Assembly: GCF_030272615.1 (NCBI RefSeq)
Contig: NC_081412.1
Location: forward strand, 698,472,656 to 698,536,655
Direction of reading: 5' to 3'
Length of the DNA: 64,000 nt
Origin: Cryptomeria japonica
Lineage: Eukaryota; Streptophyta; Pinopsida; Cupressales; Cupressaceae
The position numbers and the translations under genes are program-made. The notes under the pieces were generated by a model. That model was given only the letters and a program-made list of their open reading frames with translations. It had not been told where the DNA came from and searched no databases. Of this stretch, positions 10,260 to 21,354 are shown piece by piece; position 1 is the stretch's first letter; the number at the start of each line of letters is the position of its first letter.

Positions 10260-11040
10260 TGTAGACACCTAAAATTGTCATGTCTAATTAAATAAATATT
10301 TTATTTATTTAATTACTTTAGCTTAATTCTTCTATTAATTAAATAAATCTTTATTTATTTAATTAATTCATTTATCCTCTTCTAGCCTTATTTCTCATTT
10401 AAATAAATACATTTATTTATTTAAATTATCCCTTTCCTAAATTAAATAAATATTTTATTTATTTAATTACCCTACTTCTTCTATTAATTAAATAAATCTT
10501 TATTTATTTAATTAATTCATTAACCTTTTCTACACATGACACATGTCATTCATCTCTTATTTCCTACACTACCTACCCCTTTCATTATTTTGGTATTTCT
10601 TATACCTACCCTCTAATCCTAGCCGACCTCTCTTTTTACACCTCTCAATCTTAACCCTCCATTTTCTATTGCGTCTTCTATTTAAGGAGATGCTTTCTTC
10701 ATTACCAAGGGACCCCCAATGACTAATTTTGGAGGACTTGGCTACACTACGATCCTACTTGCAACCACATTCCGTTCTTTGTTGAGCTCTTGTGCATACA
10801 AAAATCTGAGAGCAAGCATATCAAACAAGATCAATGGAGATAGGAAGAATGGAGATCAAAAACCCTAGTGGACATGTGATGGTATAATCTTTGTGATTTA
10901 TTGAGTTATTTTGCATTGTCTTAGGTTATCTTCATATGTTATGGTGGATCTTTGTTCATTGTTAGGCTAGGGTTTGGTGGTTGAATCCATTTTAGTCTTT
11001 CAATATTGTTGTTTATTGCTATCCATTTTCACCATATACA
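10260..11040 (+). repeat. 3' LTR of element B
   Basis: It runs TG to CA over 781 bp. The first third is a chain of AT palindromes of the form ATTAAATAAAT...ATTTATTTAAT. TATTTAAGGAG near 10679 is a weak TATA-like site ahead of the presumed transcript start. It resembles the LTRs of A but differs in a central block of about 50 bp near 10705-10745, so B and A belong to different subgroups. Confidence 0.92.
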
Positions 11041-11239
11041 TTGGGCATTTATATCAAAGGGGGAGTAGTATAGATGTGAAAAAAAAAAGAGTTGCATACA
11101 TTAGGGGGAGTTACAAATTTCTGGAGATATGGACTATTTTGCATATTCGGCTCAGGCAGAGTGGGGCAGGATGAAACCGACAGATGAAACCATGATCATT
11201 TTTCACATGAGTGTTGCCATCAATTCCAAAGGTGGAGAT
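11041..11239 (+). mobile_element. 3' internal end of a C2-type copia element
   Basis: This short remnant ends in the typical copia 3' edge: GTTGCCATCAATTCCAAAGGTGGAGAT directly before an LTR starting TGTTGG (word split: GTTGCCATCAATTCC then AAAGGTGGAGAT). The same edge, with AAAGGGGGA or AAAGTGGGAGA, precedes the LTRs of C1 and C3. B's LTR cuts it off on the left. The LTR that follows is also followed by a primer site, so this fragment belongs to a second, upstream copy. Confidence 0.7.
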
Positions 11240-11351
11240 TGTTGGCAATTGACACTCTATTGGTTAGTTTCATGGCAACATGATTTTGGGTTCTAGCTTC
11301 ATATGGTGTATCGACAAACACTTCACAGATTCTACACCGACACCGGCATCA

Positions 11352-12417
11352 TGTTGGTATTATGGATGACTTCGTCATGTGTTGCATTGATTTTATCATT
11401 GATGTCAACACTTATCTTCTTGGAGATATATATTGTTGTTTTGGCACTATGGTTATATTGGTTTACTGTTGAACCGACAATATGGTTCATTGACAACGAT
11501 GATAACTTGGAGATCATTTGGTTATATTGAAGACATGGATTAGAAGTTTGGATTTGGTGTTTTTCTTATTGGTCTAATCGGATTGATAGATTTGTCTTAA
11601 CTGGCAAATAGGTCTAGGTTATGGATCGGTACATGTTATCTATTCCAGATCAGAACAACATGTTATGGAGATGGTTTATTGATTAGATATTGTGGTAAAT
11701 GTATTGAGCTGACATGTTGTATCACATCAAGACTTATTTTGTAATTGATTTAATTGTAATATATTTAGTGAGCTGACCTATACATTTGGTCTTAGGTTTT
11801 GTATATATGTTTGTAAGATCTTATTGAAGACCATAATGATGAGTGTGTGTGAATATTGAAGAGAAAAAATAAGCAGATCCTTGTGTGAATCACGCAGACA
11901 TTATTTGAAGGTTGAAAGAAGGTTATGATGGTGTTTGAAACTCATGTTGAGAGCTTAAACTAGTACTAAATCCAGCATTGCAGATGCTATTTTCAGAAGT
12001 ATATTATCATTGGATTTAACCATCCAATTGTGTAGTCAATGTGACTCCTATTTTGTGATTAAGCAGTGAGCTCTAGGCGGTTGGACTTTCTGCATGTGCA
12101 GACCCTATTTGTATACATATACTATCTACAGTAGTATCATCTAATTGTGGGTAAGGTTTCCTACCGTAGTTTTTCCCTTATAGGGTTTCCACATCAAAAT
12201 CTTTGTGTCATGTGTTATGGATATTGTTTCTCTCTCTGTTTCTTGCATTAAGTTAAACCGGTGCTGCTATAACTATTAAACTGTTTTACCGAAATTTAAG
12301 TTTGGTTCACCAACACTAAGTTTAAGTAGGAATAATTTGCATTTAGTTTATAATTTAATAAAATGGTTGACAACTGATTCACCCCCCCTTCTTAGTTGTC
12401 CTTCCTGGGTCCTAACA
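11352..12417 (+). repeat. 5' LTR of C1
   Basis: It starts TGTTGGTATTATGG and ends GGTCCTAACA, 1066 bp. It is shorter than its partner by 64 bp. The 3' LTR has two copies of ATATGGTTCA (near 17055 and 17120) where this one has a single copy near 11480, which looks like a deletion between short direct repeats. Confidence 0.88.
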
Positions 12418-12431
12418 ATTGGTATTAGAGC
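12418..12431 (+). promoter_or_regulatory. Primer binding site of C1
   Basis: ATTGGTATTAGAGC directly follows the LTR. It differs by one base from the initiator-Met complement TGGTATCAGAGC used by most plant copia elements. The C2 copy at 18848 keeps the canonical form. Confidence 0.8.
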
Positions 12432-12470
12432 TAAGTCCTCTTTTTGCAGAAGCCATCTTGAGGAGATCCT

Positions 12471-13205
12471 ATGACAACAAATATTTTCAGGAAGGACAGT
12501 TTGAAACTTGATGGAACTAACTATGGCATATGGAAGATCAGAATGGAAACACATCTAAAGTGCATTGGAAGAGATATATGGGATGTTACAAAGAATGGCT
12601 ATGTTGCTCCTATTCTGAATCAACCTCATCCACTAATATTAGCTAAGGACATGGACAATGATTGCAAAGCAAGAGAAGCGCTTCTAAGTGGATTATCAGA
12701 TCAACAAATCATGGGATTATCAGAAAGATCTACTGCTAAAGCTATTTGGGATAAACTAGAAATATTGAATGAAGGAGATACCACTGTCAATATTGCAAAA
12801 CTGGAATATTACTGGGTCAGGTATGAAAACTTAAAAATGGAAGAAGATGAAAAAATTTCTGCATTTATGGAAAGAGTTAATGAAATTGTTTCAAGAATAC
12901 AATGTTGTGGAGGATCCTTAAGTGAAGATAAGATTATGTCTAAAGTTTTAAGAGCATTCCCACCGACTTACAAAATGAATGTGACTGCTATTACTGAAAT
13001 GAGAATAATGCCTAATACTTCAATTTCTAAAGATACTTTGGTTGGAAAACTTTCATCATTTGAGCTTGACGAATTTGATCTTGTTGCTACAGTCAAGACT
13101 GAATTAGCTTTCAAAGCATCATCATCAACATCAACATCATCATCATTTGACAAAAATGATTGGAAAGCACTTTATGCAAAAGAACTTGAAGATATGAGAA
13201 GATAA
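12471..13205 (+). CDS. Copia Gag (C1), ends early before the zinc knuckle
   Basis: A 244-codon frame begins 54 bases after the LTR. It has the copia gag signature: LDGTNYGIWKIRMETHL near residues 13-30, a middle part with KAREALL and AIWDKLE, and a Ser-Thr run near 220. Gag forms the particle and packages RNA. TAA at 13203-13205 cuts it where C3 has a sense codon, and the same frame continues for another 480 bases through the zinc-knuckle position into protease. It is therefore a truncated gag and not a whole one. The knuckle that follows lacks two cysteines. Confidence 0.8.
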   Translation: MTTNIFRKDSLKLDGTNYGIWKIRMETHLKCIGRDIWDVTKNGYVAPILNQPHPLILAKDMDNDCKAREALLSGLSDQQIMGLSERSTAKAIWDKLEILNEGDTTVNIAKLEYYWVRYENLKMEEDEKISAFMERVNEIVSRIQCCGGSLSEDKIMSKVLRAFPPTYKMNVTAITEMRIMPNTSISKDTLVGKLSSFELDEFDLVATVKTELAFKASSSTSTSSSFDKNDWKALYAKELEDMRR

Positions 13206-16200
13206 AATAAAGAACTTGAAGAACTCAAAGCACTATTTTCAAGGAAGATTCCTAAAGGTCCACCAAGAAGTAAGTATGAAGGTAAAGAATCTTTTAAATT
13301 TTTTAACTACAATAAAGTTGGTCATATGGCTTCTACATGGCCTGATAGACATGTAAGAATAAGGGAGGAAGCAAAAAGATCATATAAGCCTAACCCTGAA
13401 TATCAGAGATATAGATTTAAGAAAAACATAGATAAGTCATGTTACTATGTAGATGAAGGTGTTACAGATGATTCAGATGAAGATCCAATAGATAGCGGGT
13501 GGGATTTTGTTACAATAAAAGAAAACCAATCAACACCTATTCTCAAACCAGTAGAGAAGGCACTAGCAGCAAAAATTAAGGAAAGGGATGATTGGATTAT
13601 AGATAGTGGATGCTTGCATCATATGACTAGTGATAAAAGAAAATTCTTATCTTTTTCAGGAAATTCATGGAGGTCTAGTAAGGTTTAGAGATTATAAAGG
13701 TTGTTTAATCAAAGGAAAAGGCACTATATCTTTGGATGGTAAGCACAATATTGACAATATTTATTATGTAGAAGGTTTAAAGCATAATGTTTTAAGTGTT
13801 GGTCAGTTGGTTGAGAAAGGATTTCAGTTACAATTCAAAAATGGAAAATGCAAGATCATAAGCAAAATTGGATTGGAGATTGCAACCGGTAATGAGACTA
13901 AAGGTAATATCTTTCACTTGAACACCAATGATAAGACATGTTTAATTGCACACATTGATGAAAGTTGGTTATGGCATAAAAGACTCTGTCATGTGAATTT
14001 TGATTGCAATGTAAAGATCAGTTTAATTGAGGGAGTAAGGGATTTACCTAAGATTATGAAACCTCATAATCCGGTGTGTAAGGAATGCCAAATGGGAAAG
14101 CAAGTTAGAACTACATTTAAGAACATTACTAAGAAATCCAAAAATATTCTTGATTTAATTCATACTGATTTATGTGGTCCAGCAAGAACAAGAAGTCTAC
14201 AAGGTGATAGATAATTTATGCTAATAATTGATGATTATTCTAGAATGTGTTGAATTACTTTTCTCAGGGAGAAATCAGAAGCTTTTGAAAGATTCAAGAT
14301 ATTTAAGGCTAAGGTAGAGAATGAAACCGACAAGAAAATTAAATGTTTAAGATCAGATCAAGGAGGAGAATTTAATGCATTCTGTGAAGTGAATGGAATC
14401 AAAAGACAACTATCAGCACCCCAGACACCCCAACAGAATGGAGTTGTGGAAATGAAGAACATAACTATTCTGGATGCAGCAAGAACCATGTTGATGGAAG
14501 CAAATCTACCTCATGTGTACTGGAGAGAAGAAGTGAATACAACAGTCTATACTTTTAATAGAGTTCACATCAAAAGTGAAACTGGTAAGACCCCTTATGA
14601 ACTATGGTTTGGTCATATTCCTACTCTTAAGTATTTCAGAATATTTGGAAACAAATGTTACATTAGAAGAGATGAGTATATTGGCAAATTTGATCCTAGA
14701 AGTGATGAAGGAATATTTCTTGGTTATTCATCTAGAAGTAAGGCATATAGATATTATAAAAAAAAGGTCAGAGAAAATAATTGAGAGTATTAATGTGAAG
14801 ATAGATGAACACTTTAGAGGAGATTCAAGATCTCTAGAACCAGTAGTTGAAATGATTATATAGATCAACTGACACAGATTGAATTGGTACAGAATGAAGA
14901 CCTAGTCACACCAGCATCATCAAAAAACTCAACTGTGACTGAAGAACAACAGCCTTTGAAAGTTAATAAGAACAAACCTAGGTATGTAAGATTGAATCAT
15001 TCAAAGAATCAGATAATTGGAAACAAGAATCAAGGTATTATGACTAGAGGAAGATTGGCAAATGAAGAGGTATGTTTAATTTCTCAAGTTGAACCAGCAT
15101 TTGTTATTGAAGCATGTAAAGATGAACATTGGATAAAAGCAATGGAAGATGAGTTAGAACAAATTGAAAAGAATAATACTTGGACATTGGTTCCCCGACC
15201 TAAAGACAAAAATGTAATTGGAACTAAATGGATATATAGAAATAAACTTAATGAAGATGGTGAAAAAATCGGGAACAAAACAAGATTAGTTTGTAAAGGT
15301 TATTCACAGAAAGAAGGAATTGATTATAATGAAACCTTTGCGCTAGTAGCCATAATTGAGGCAGTTAAACTATTTCTTGCATTTGCAACTCATAAGAACT
15401 ATTAAGTTTATTATATGGATGTAAAATGTGCATTTTTGAATGGAGATCTAGAGGAGGAAGTTTACATTGAATAACCTGGTGGATTTTCTTTAACATATAA
15501 TAAGGATATAGTTTGTAGGTTAAGGAAAACTTGGTATGCTAGATTGGATAAATATCTTTTGAAGCTTGGTTACATAAAAGGTAATGTTGATAACAATTTG
15601 TATTACAAAGTTATCAATGATGATATTTTGGTTATTGAAGTCATTTTAGATGATATCATTTTTGGAGGTGAAGATGGATTATGTAAGGACTTTGCTAACA
15701 AGATGTAGGAAGAATTTGAAATGTCTATGATTGGAGAGATAAAAAAATTCTAGGTTTACAGATTTGAAAAATAGATAAAGGTATATTCATATGTCAAAAA
15801 AAGTACTCGAAGGAACTTTTGAAGAAATTTGGTATGGATAATTCCAAACTGGTAAGCACTCCTATGACTACAAATGATAAATTGACATTGAAGGATGATT
15901 TAGCTCCTATTAATCCAACAAGGTACAAATATATGATTGCAGGTTTATTGTATTTAACACAAACAAGACCCGATATAATGAATGCAGTATGTATTATTTC
16001 AATATTTCAAAGCAATCCTAAATAAAATCATGAATGAGCAGTTAAAAGTATTTTCCGGTACCTACAAGGCACAACAAATCTTGGTTTATGGTATCCTAAG
16101 GATGAAAATTTTGATTTATGTGCATACATCGATGTAAATTGGGAAGGAGATATAGATGACAAAAATAGTACCACTGGCGGTGCATTCTTTCTTGGTAGAA

Positions 16201-16562
16201 GATTGATTTCATGGATAAGCAAGAAGCAAACTTGTACATCTTTACCAACAACATAATTAGAATATGTTGTAGCAACAACTAATTGTACTCAAGTATTATG
16301 GATCAAACAAATGTTGAAGGATATAAAGGTAAAATGCAAAGAACCAATAATCATTTATTGTGATAATTTAGTAGCAATTGATATATCAAAGAATCTTGTT
16401 TTTCACACTAAGACAAAGCATGTTTCTATTAAGTACAATTTTCTAAAAGAGAATGTTGAAGCAAATGAAGTAAGATTGGTTTATGTAAATACTAAAGAGT
16501 AAATTGCAGATATCTTTACAAAGCCTTTGCCTAAGGAAACATTTGAATGTCTCAGAGAGTAG
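13206..16562 (+). pseudogene. Copia pol remnant (C1)
   Basis: Read piecewise. The protease site is WIIDSG near 13590. A frameshift follows near 13660. The integrase zinc region (WHKRLCH, then CKEC) lies near 13970-14090. The integrase core (DLCGP, SDQGGEF, QQNGVVE) spans 14150-14460. RT begins near 15120 (WIKAMEDELEQI, NTWTLVP). RNase H lies near 15890-16540 (DNLVAID, KPLPKE). Stops occur at 14212 and in RT, and a segment holding the usual [10 protein letters not shown] motif is missing near 15525. The order protease-integrase-RT-RNase H defines Ty1/copia. It cannot encode a working polyprotein. Confidence 0.88.
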
Positions 16563-16925
16563 CTTGGGGTAATTTCCCCACCGACGGAGACTTAGATGAT
16601 GTAGATTGGCAATAAACCGGCAGGGACTAACATAAAAAATCTTTTTTCGACTTTGATGGAGGAGAGCTACTTCTCAGTGAGAGTAGTTGGCTGAATGTTA
16701 TATTTAGAATTCTTAACTGCTTTGGCATTTGATGTCAAAGGGGGAGAGATATCTATGGAAAAACATTATACCTTGGAGAAGAGATGTATTTTGTTTTTGG
16801 TTCTGTAACAAACTTTGTATTGATCTATCTTTGGGAGAATGTTGGTTTATTGGTTTTTGGCATTCTATCTTTGACACTTAGATGTTTTTCCATCTAGTGT
16901 TGCCATCAATGCCAAAGGGGGATAT
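16563..16925 (+). other. C1 3' noncoding tail with polypurine tract
   Basis: No gene. The stretch ends with GCCATCAATGCC, AAAGGGGGATAT and then the LTR, matching the polypurine edge seen in C3 and C2. Internal words such as GATGTCAAAGGGGGAGAG near 16731 look like a second purine tract. Confidence 0.65.
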
Positions 16926-18055
16926 TGTTGGTATTATGGATAACTTCATCATGTGTTGCATTGATTTTGTCATTGATGTCAACACTTATCTTCTTGGAGA
17001 TCTATATTGTTGTTTTGGCACTATGGTTATATTGGTTTACTGTTGAACTAGCAATATGGTTCACTGGTATGGTTAGTGGCTTATGCATAGTCTCCGATAT
17101 ATGTTCACCAGCAGGTTATATGGTTCACCGACAACGATGCTAACTTGGAGATCATTTGGTTATGTCGAAGACATGGATTGGAAGTTTGGATTTTTTGTTT
17201 TGTTTATTGGTCTAATCGGATTGACAGATTTGTCTTAACCAGTAAATAGGTCTAGGTTATGGACAGGTACATGTTATCTATTGCAGATCAGCATGACACA
17301 TTATGGAGATGGTTTATTGATTAGATATCATGGTAAATGTATTGAGTTGACATGTTGTATCGCATCAAGACTTATTTTTTAATTGATTTAATTGTAATAT
17401 CTTTAGTGAGCTGACCTATACATTTGGTCTTAGGTTGTGTATATATGTTTGTAAGATCTTATTGAAGATCATCATGATGAGTGTGTGTGAATATTGAAGA
17501 GCAAAAATAAGCAGATCCTTGTGCGAATCACACAAACATTATTTGAAGGTTGAAGGAAGGTTATGAAGGTGTTTGACACTCATGTTCAGAGCTTAAACCG
17601 ATATTGAATCCAACATTGCATATGCTATTTTGAGCAGTACATTATCATTGGATTTAACCATCCAATTGTGTATTCAGTGTGACTCCTATTTTGTGATTGG
17701 GCAGTGAGCTCTAGGTGGTTGGCCTTTTTGCATGTGTAGACTACATTTGTATACATATACTATCTGCAATAGTATCACTTGATTGTGGGTAAGGTTTCCC
17801 ACCGTGGTTTTTCCCTTACTGGGTTTCCACGTCAAAATATTTCTATCATGTGTTGTGGATGTTGTTTCTCTCTCTTTTTCTTGTATTAAGTTAAACTGTT
17901 ACTACTATAACTATTAAACTATTTTACCAGCATTTAACTTTGGTTCAGCGGCACTAAGTTTAAGTTGGAATAATTTGCATTTGGTTTATAATTTAATAAA
18001 CTGGTTGACAACTGATTCACCCCCCCGTCTCATTTGTCCTTCCCAGGTCCTAACA
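16926..18055 (+). repeat. 3' LTR of C1
   Basis: It starts TGTTGGTATTATGG and ends AGGTCCTAACA, 1130 bp. It matches the 5' LTR throughout with scattered substitutions, mainly transitions, and an extra 64 bp. CACCG follows as the possible target duplication. Confidence 0.88.
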
Positions 18056-18921
18056 CACCGACAGGAGATAAGATTTCTTTGGTCACCAACAATGCAGGCT
18101 GGCATGGTATAGTAAATGTTATCAGTATTGGAGGTTGACATATCTTAGATATGGGACCGACAATTTGTTTTAAATGATTATACATTTATGTTATTTGGAC
18201 AACATGTAATAATATATTCTATATATCTTTGTAAGCCGACATAAGGCATAAGAGTTGTATAGGGTATATAGGTTAGTTTGATAGACCATTTTGAGATATG
18301 GACTTAGGATGGATAGGAAAAAGTAATATGATTCGAAATTATTCTGAGAGATTATGTATGTGAAGAATTTATTATAAGGGTTATTCTGGTAAAGGGGTTT
18401 AGGGTTTTAAGCGGAACAAATAGAGCTTAAACCAAACTATATTCTGGCATAAGAGATGTTATCTTAGCAGGTCACACTTCTCTGGATTGTTGCCTGGAAT
18501 TATATGTAGTCAGTCAGGCTCCTATTGTGATTGAGCAGTGTTCTCTAGGCTGTAAGCCTTCCTGCAAGTGCAAGCCCCTCATATATTATAATATCTCTTC
18601 ATATGGCCAGTGATTTGATATTGTGGGTCATAAATCCCACCGTGGTTTTTCCTCTTTGAGTTTTTCCACATATAAATATATGTTATGATTCTCATTTATG
18701 TGTTTGGCTTATTGGTTGCCTTACTTCTTTCAATTCTATTTATACCGGTATACCGGTTGGTGTATGAATGTTTTGTTAAAGTTAGAATCTACTATTCTGG
18801 TATAACACCGATTCACCCCTCCCTCTCAGTGTTATTGGTTTCCAACAATTGGTATCAGAGCCTTGTGCCTCAGAGGAAGTTTAACAACTTGAGTAAGATC
18901 CTAAAACTGAAATCATTGAAT

Positions 18922-20008
18922 ATGACTTTGGAGAAGCATCTTGAGATGGCACTTGAAGATTATGATGTTGAAAGGTTGAAGAAATTAAAGCTAAAAGATG
19001 AATTGAATTTTACTAAGGAATTCACTTTTGTCCTACAAGAGAGGCTATTGTTTGTTCAAGCTAGGAGGAAGGAACTTTTGCAAAAATAGGATGATGAAGA
19101 GAAAAATGCACTTAAGGAACAATGTCCAAAATTGAGTCAGGAGAACATGGTTATGAAGAATGAAATGAAAACTATGACTATGATGATGTCTAAGGAGATT
19201 GACGACAAAAATAAAAAAGGAAGAAAATCTTGTTGTATCCCTAAAGATCAAATTTGAATAATGTGGTAGGTTGGTTCATGAAAATGATATGTTGAAAACT
19301 GATTTGGTACAATCTGAGAGAAATAAGCAAGAGCTTGAGAGACAAATGATAATAATAAGAGAATATTTAATTGCTGCAAGTGAGTATAAAGAAAAATTCA
19401 AGATCATCTTAGGACAACTTGATGAGTTACTAAAGAGACAGGTAGATTGGAGATTCTAGTGGACTTGGATTTGAGCAAGGATAGAGTTCTAGTACTGCTA
19501 ATGATGATCAAAACCATAAGGTACCGATAAGACAATTCAATTCTTATAAATTCAATGGTAGATGTTTTATTTGCAATAAAATTGGTCACATGGCTAGGCA
19601 ATATAGAAACAGAGCAAATCAGAACCCCAATTATGCTCTTGGTAAATGTTCTAAATGCAATAAGTTTGGTCATAAGATAGAAGATTGTGGAATATTTGGA
19701 CATATGGATAATCAGTGCAGGTCAAGCAATTTCACTAGTTTTACCAAAGCAATTCAAAGAACGATGTTACATGTTATGCATGCAATGAAGTTGGACATAT
19801 TGCTAAGTTCTATAGAAGTAGAAATCCACTAGTTAGTAATGGAGGATCAAATGAAAAAGGGAAAGAAAAGGTTAGTGAAATCTGACATGATCACACTCAG
19901 AGATGGGTTAGGAAGACTGAAGAACAATCATCAGATGGGAATGTCTTGGTTGCCTATCCGACAGAAGAGGCTGCTCTTGCATTGACAGTGAGTTCATTTG
20001 GTAACTAA
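18922..20008 (+). pseudogene. Gag-like remnant with coiled coil and zinc knuckles (C2)
   Basis: The first part (ATG 18922 to TAG 19087) and its continuation encode Glu/Lys-rich heptads (LEKHLEMALEDYDVERL), then a second helical part near 19271-19440. Zinc knuckles follow: CFICNKIGHMARQ and CSKCNKFGHKIEDC near 19566-19690, and in another frame CYACNEVGHIAK near 19775. Several stops and frameshifts break it. No protease, integrase or RT motif is found before the next reading frame, so C2 looks non-autonomous or internally deleted. It starts about 75 bases after the C2 primer site, as a gag should. Confidence 0.6.
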
Positions 20009-20380
20009 GGAAGATGCCTTAGGGGTAGACAAAATTTATGAAGATGATGCATATGCCTCGGGAAGATATTTTGGAAGATGTTCCAGACATTGGAGAGGAT
20101 TATCTAGCATGGATATGTTCTGAGCAAGATCTGGTATCTTTCACCAGCAGTCATTTATGTCAATGAAAGATTAGGGTTTTTCTTGATGGATAAAAGGTTG
20201 AATACACTTCATTTTTAATCATCCTACATTTAGAGTGATTTCAGAGTGTTTCAAAGCAATTTAGTGTGATTAGAGGCTATTTAGAGGCAATCAAATTTCT
20301 TCTTGAGTAATTTCATTGGTGTCTAGAAGAAATTGTTGAAGGTTTTCATTGAGAGTGAGAAAATGTATTTATCTTGAAAC
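20009..20380. other. C2 interior without recognisable gene
   Basis: Between the zinc-knuckle remnant and the next frame, about 370 bases show no conserved motif. A short acidic stretch near 20040-20110 is open in one frame only. Nothing else is supported. Confidence 0.5.
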
Positions 20381-21353
20381 ATGGAAGCCGGATCATCTTC
20401 TATTCCTATTTTTGTTGTAAACCCAACTGTAGTGGAGGTGAAGGACTGCACCAGGCCAATTTTCAAGTGATATCCACTTGTGGCTACCTTGGAAGATTCG
20501 GTTGGAGCATTTTCTCGTGTTCTGGAGGGAGTTGTGTATGTAGAGGATTTTAGGGCATACATTCATTGTCATATAGAGGACTTGGGAACTTCAAAGATCA
20601 AGTAAATCTATAAAAATGAACTAAAGGGAGAATTTGGTAAGATTAAACATGCATATAAACATATTGAAGATCTAGGGTTTACAGATATTCTGGAGTTTGA
20701 GGATGAAATCATCAGATATGTATTGAGTAGAGTACATGTGGAATTCATATGGCTAGATAGACCTTATAAAATCACTAAGGAAGTCATTCGGGAAATTACT
20801 GGTTTGTAATCGATAGGGAAACATCTAGATAAGAAAGTGTCAAATGAATTTGTAAGGAAGAGCATTGACGCCACATCTGACAAGAGATCGATGAAAGTGA
20901 GAACTATCACCAACACTGACATCAAATTTGGTAGCATGGTTATAGGATACAAGGTAACTCAGTCAAATTGACTGAATTCTATTTCCAGTTCATGTATTTT
21001 GGTTGCATATAAGATGATGAGAGATAATGTAAAGTTATATCTATGTGGTTGGATGCTTGATGAGTTGTTAATCAACTTAGGAAAGATTAAAGGTGAGAAA
21101 AAGGGCACCTTCCGGTATAGTAATGTTTTAGTCTGCTTAAATCTATATTTTCTAAATGATACACCTGATTTTGGTAGGAAACAATGGGCTTTGACATTCT
21201 GCTAGGAAGGCAGTTAAAACAATCAATTGTTGCATTAGAAAGTCAAAGAGATGATAATATATGGGGTTATTTCAAGGCATTTCAAAAATCTATGAGGTCT
21301 AGGGTAATAATACCTGAGCATCCGGAAATCCTGATGGTAAAACATTTTTGGAG
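20381..21353 (+). pseudogene. Unrecognised protein gene carried by C2, broken
   Basis: One frame can be followed from ATG 20381 for about 820 bases with four internal stops (two TGA, two TAA). It then shifts frame near 21190 and runs on to 21353, where an LTR piece cuts it. The sequence is not random: DRPYKITKEVIREITGL, TNTDIKFGSMVIGYKVTQ, LDELLINLGKIKGEKKGTF and LVCLNLYFLND read as a folded protein of roughly 320 residues. It has no protease, integrase or RT motif, no zinc site and no clear membrane segment. I cannot name the family. Its place after a gag remnant, where pol should be, suggests an extra gene carried by the retroelement. Confidence 0.55.
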
Positions 21354-21354
21354 G

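Larger units (their letters stand above)
1..11040 (+). mobile_element. Element B: Tat/Ogre-like Ty3/gypsy retrotransposon, 3' part
   Basis: The window opens inside this element, so its 5' LTR, leader and most of gag lie off the left edge. Seen in order: protease to integrase frame, A-rich spacer with three hairpins, antisense PMD gene, two short-repeat arrays, polypurine tract, and a 781-bp LTR starting TGTAGACACC and ending CATATACA. The layout matches element A at 46334-63722, which supplies the missing half. RT-RNase H followed by a second archaeal-type RNase H before integrase is the hallmark of the Tat lineage. The bases after the LTR (TTGGG) would be the target duplication, but the other copy is outside the window. 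Both long frames are open, so this is the best candidate here for a recently autonomous copy. Confidence 0.93.
11352..18055 (+). mobile_element. Element C1: decayed Ty1/copia retrotransposon
   Basis: LTRs of 1066 and 1130 bp flank a gag frame and a broken pol with protease, integrase, RT and RNase H in copia order. It is inserted in the C2 LTR. A perfect 5-bp target duplication is not seen: CATCA precedes and CACCG follows, which differ by two transitions. The LTRs are visibly diverged and pol has many stops plus a deletion in RT, so this copy is old compared with A and D. Confidence 0.9.
11240..18847 (+). repeat. C2 LTR, split by element C1
   Basis: The left piece is 11240-11351 (starts TGTTGGCAATT) and the right piece is 18056-18847 (ends TTTCCAACA), about 900 bp in total without C1. 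The right end carries the family's LTR marks: a CACCGTGGTTTTTCC block and a GATTCACCCC run just before the end. ATTGGTATCAGAGCC follows at once and matches the initiator-Met tRNA primer site. The LTR therefore has a polypurine edge on its left and a primer site on its right. Confidence 0.8.
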
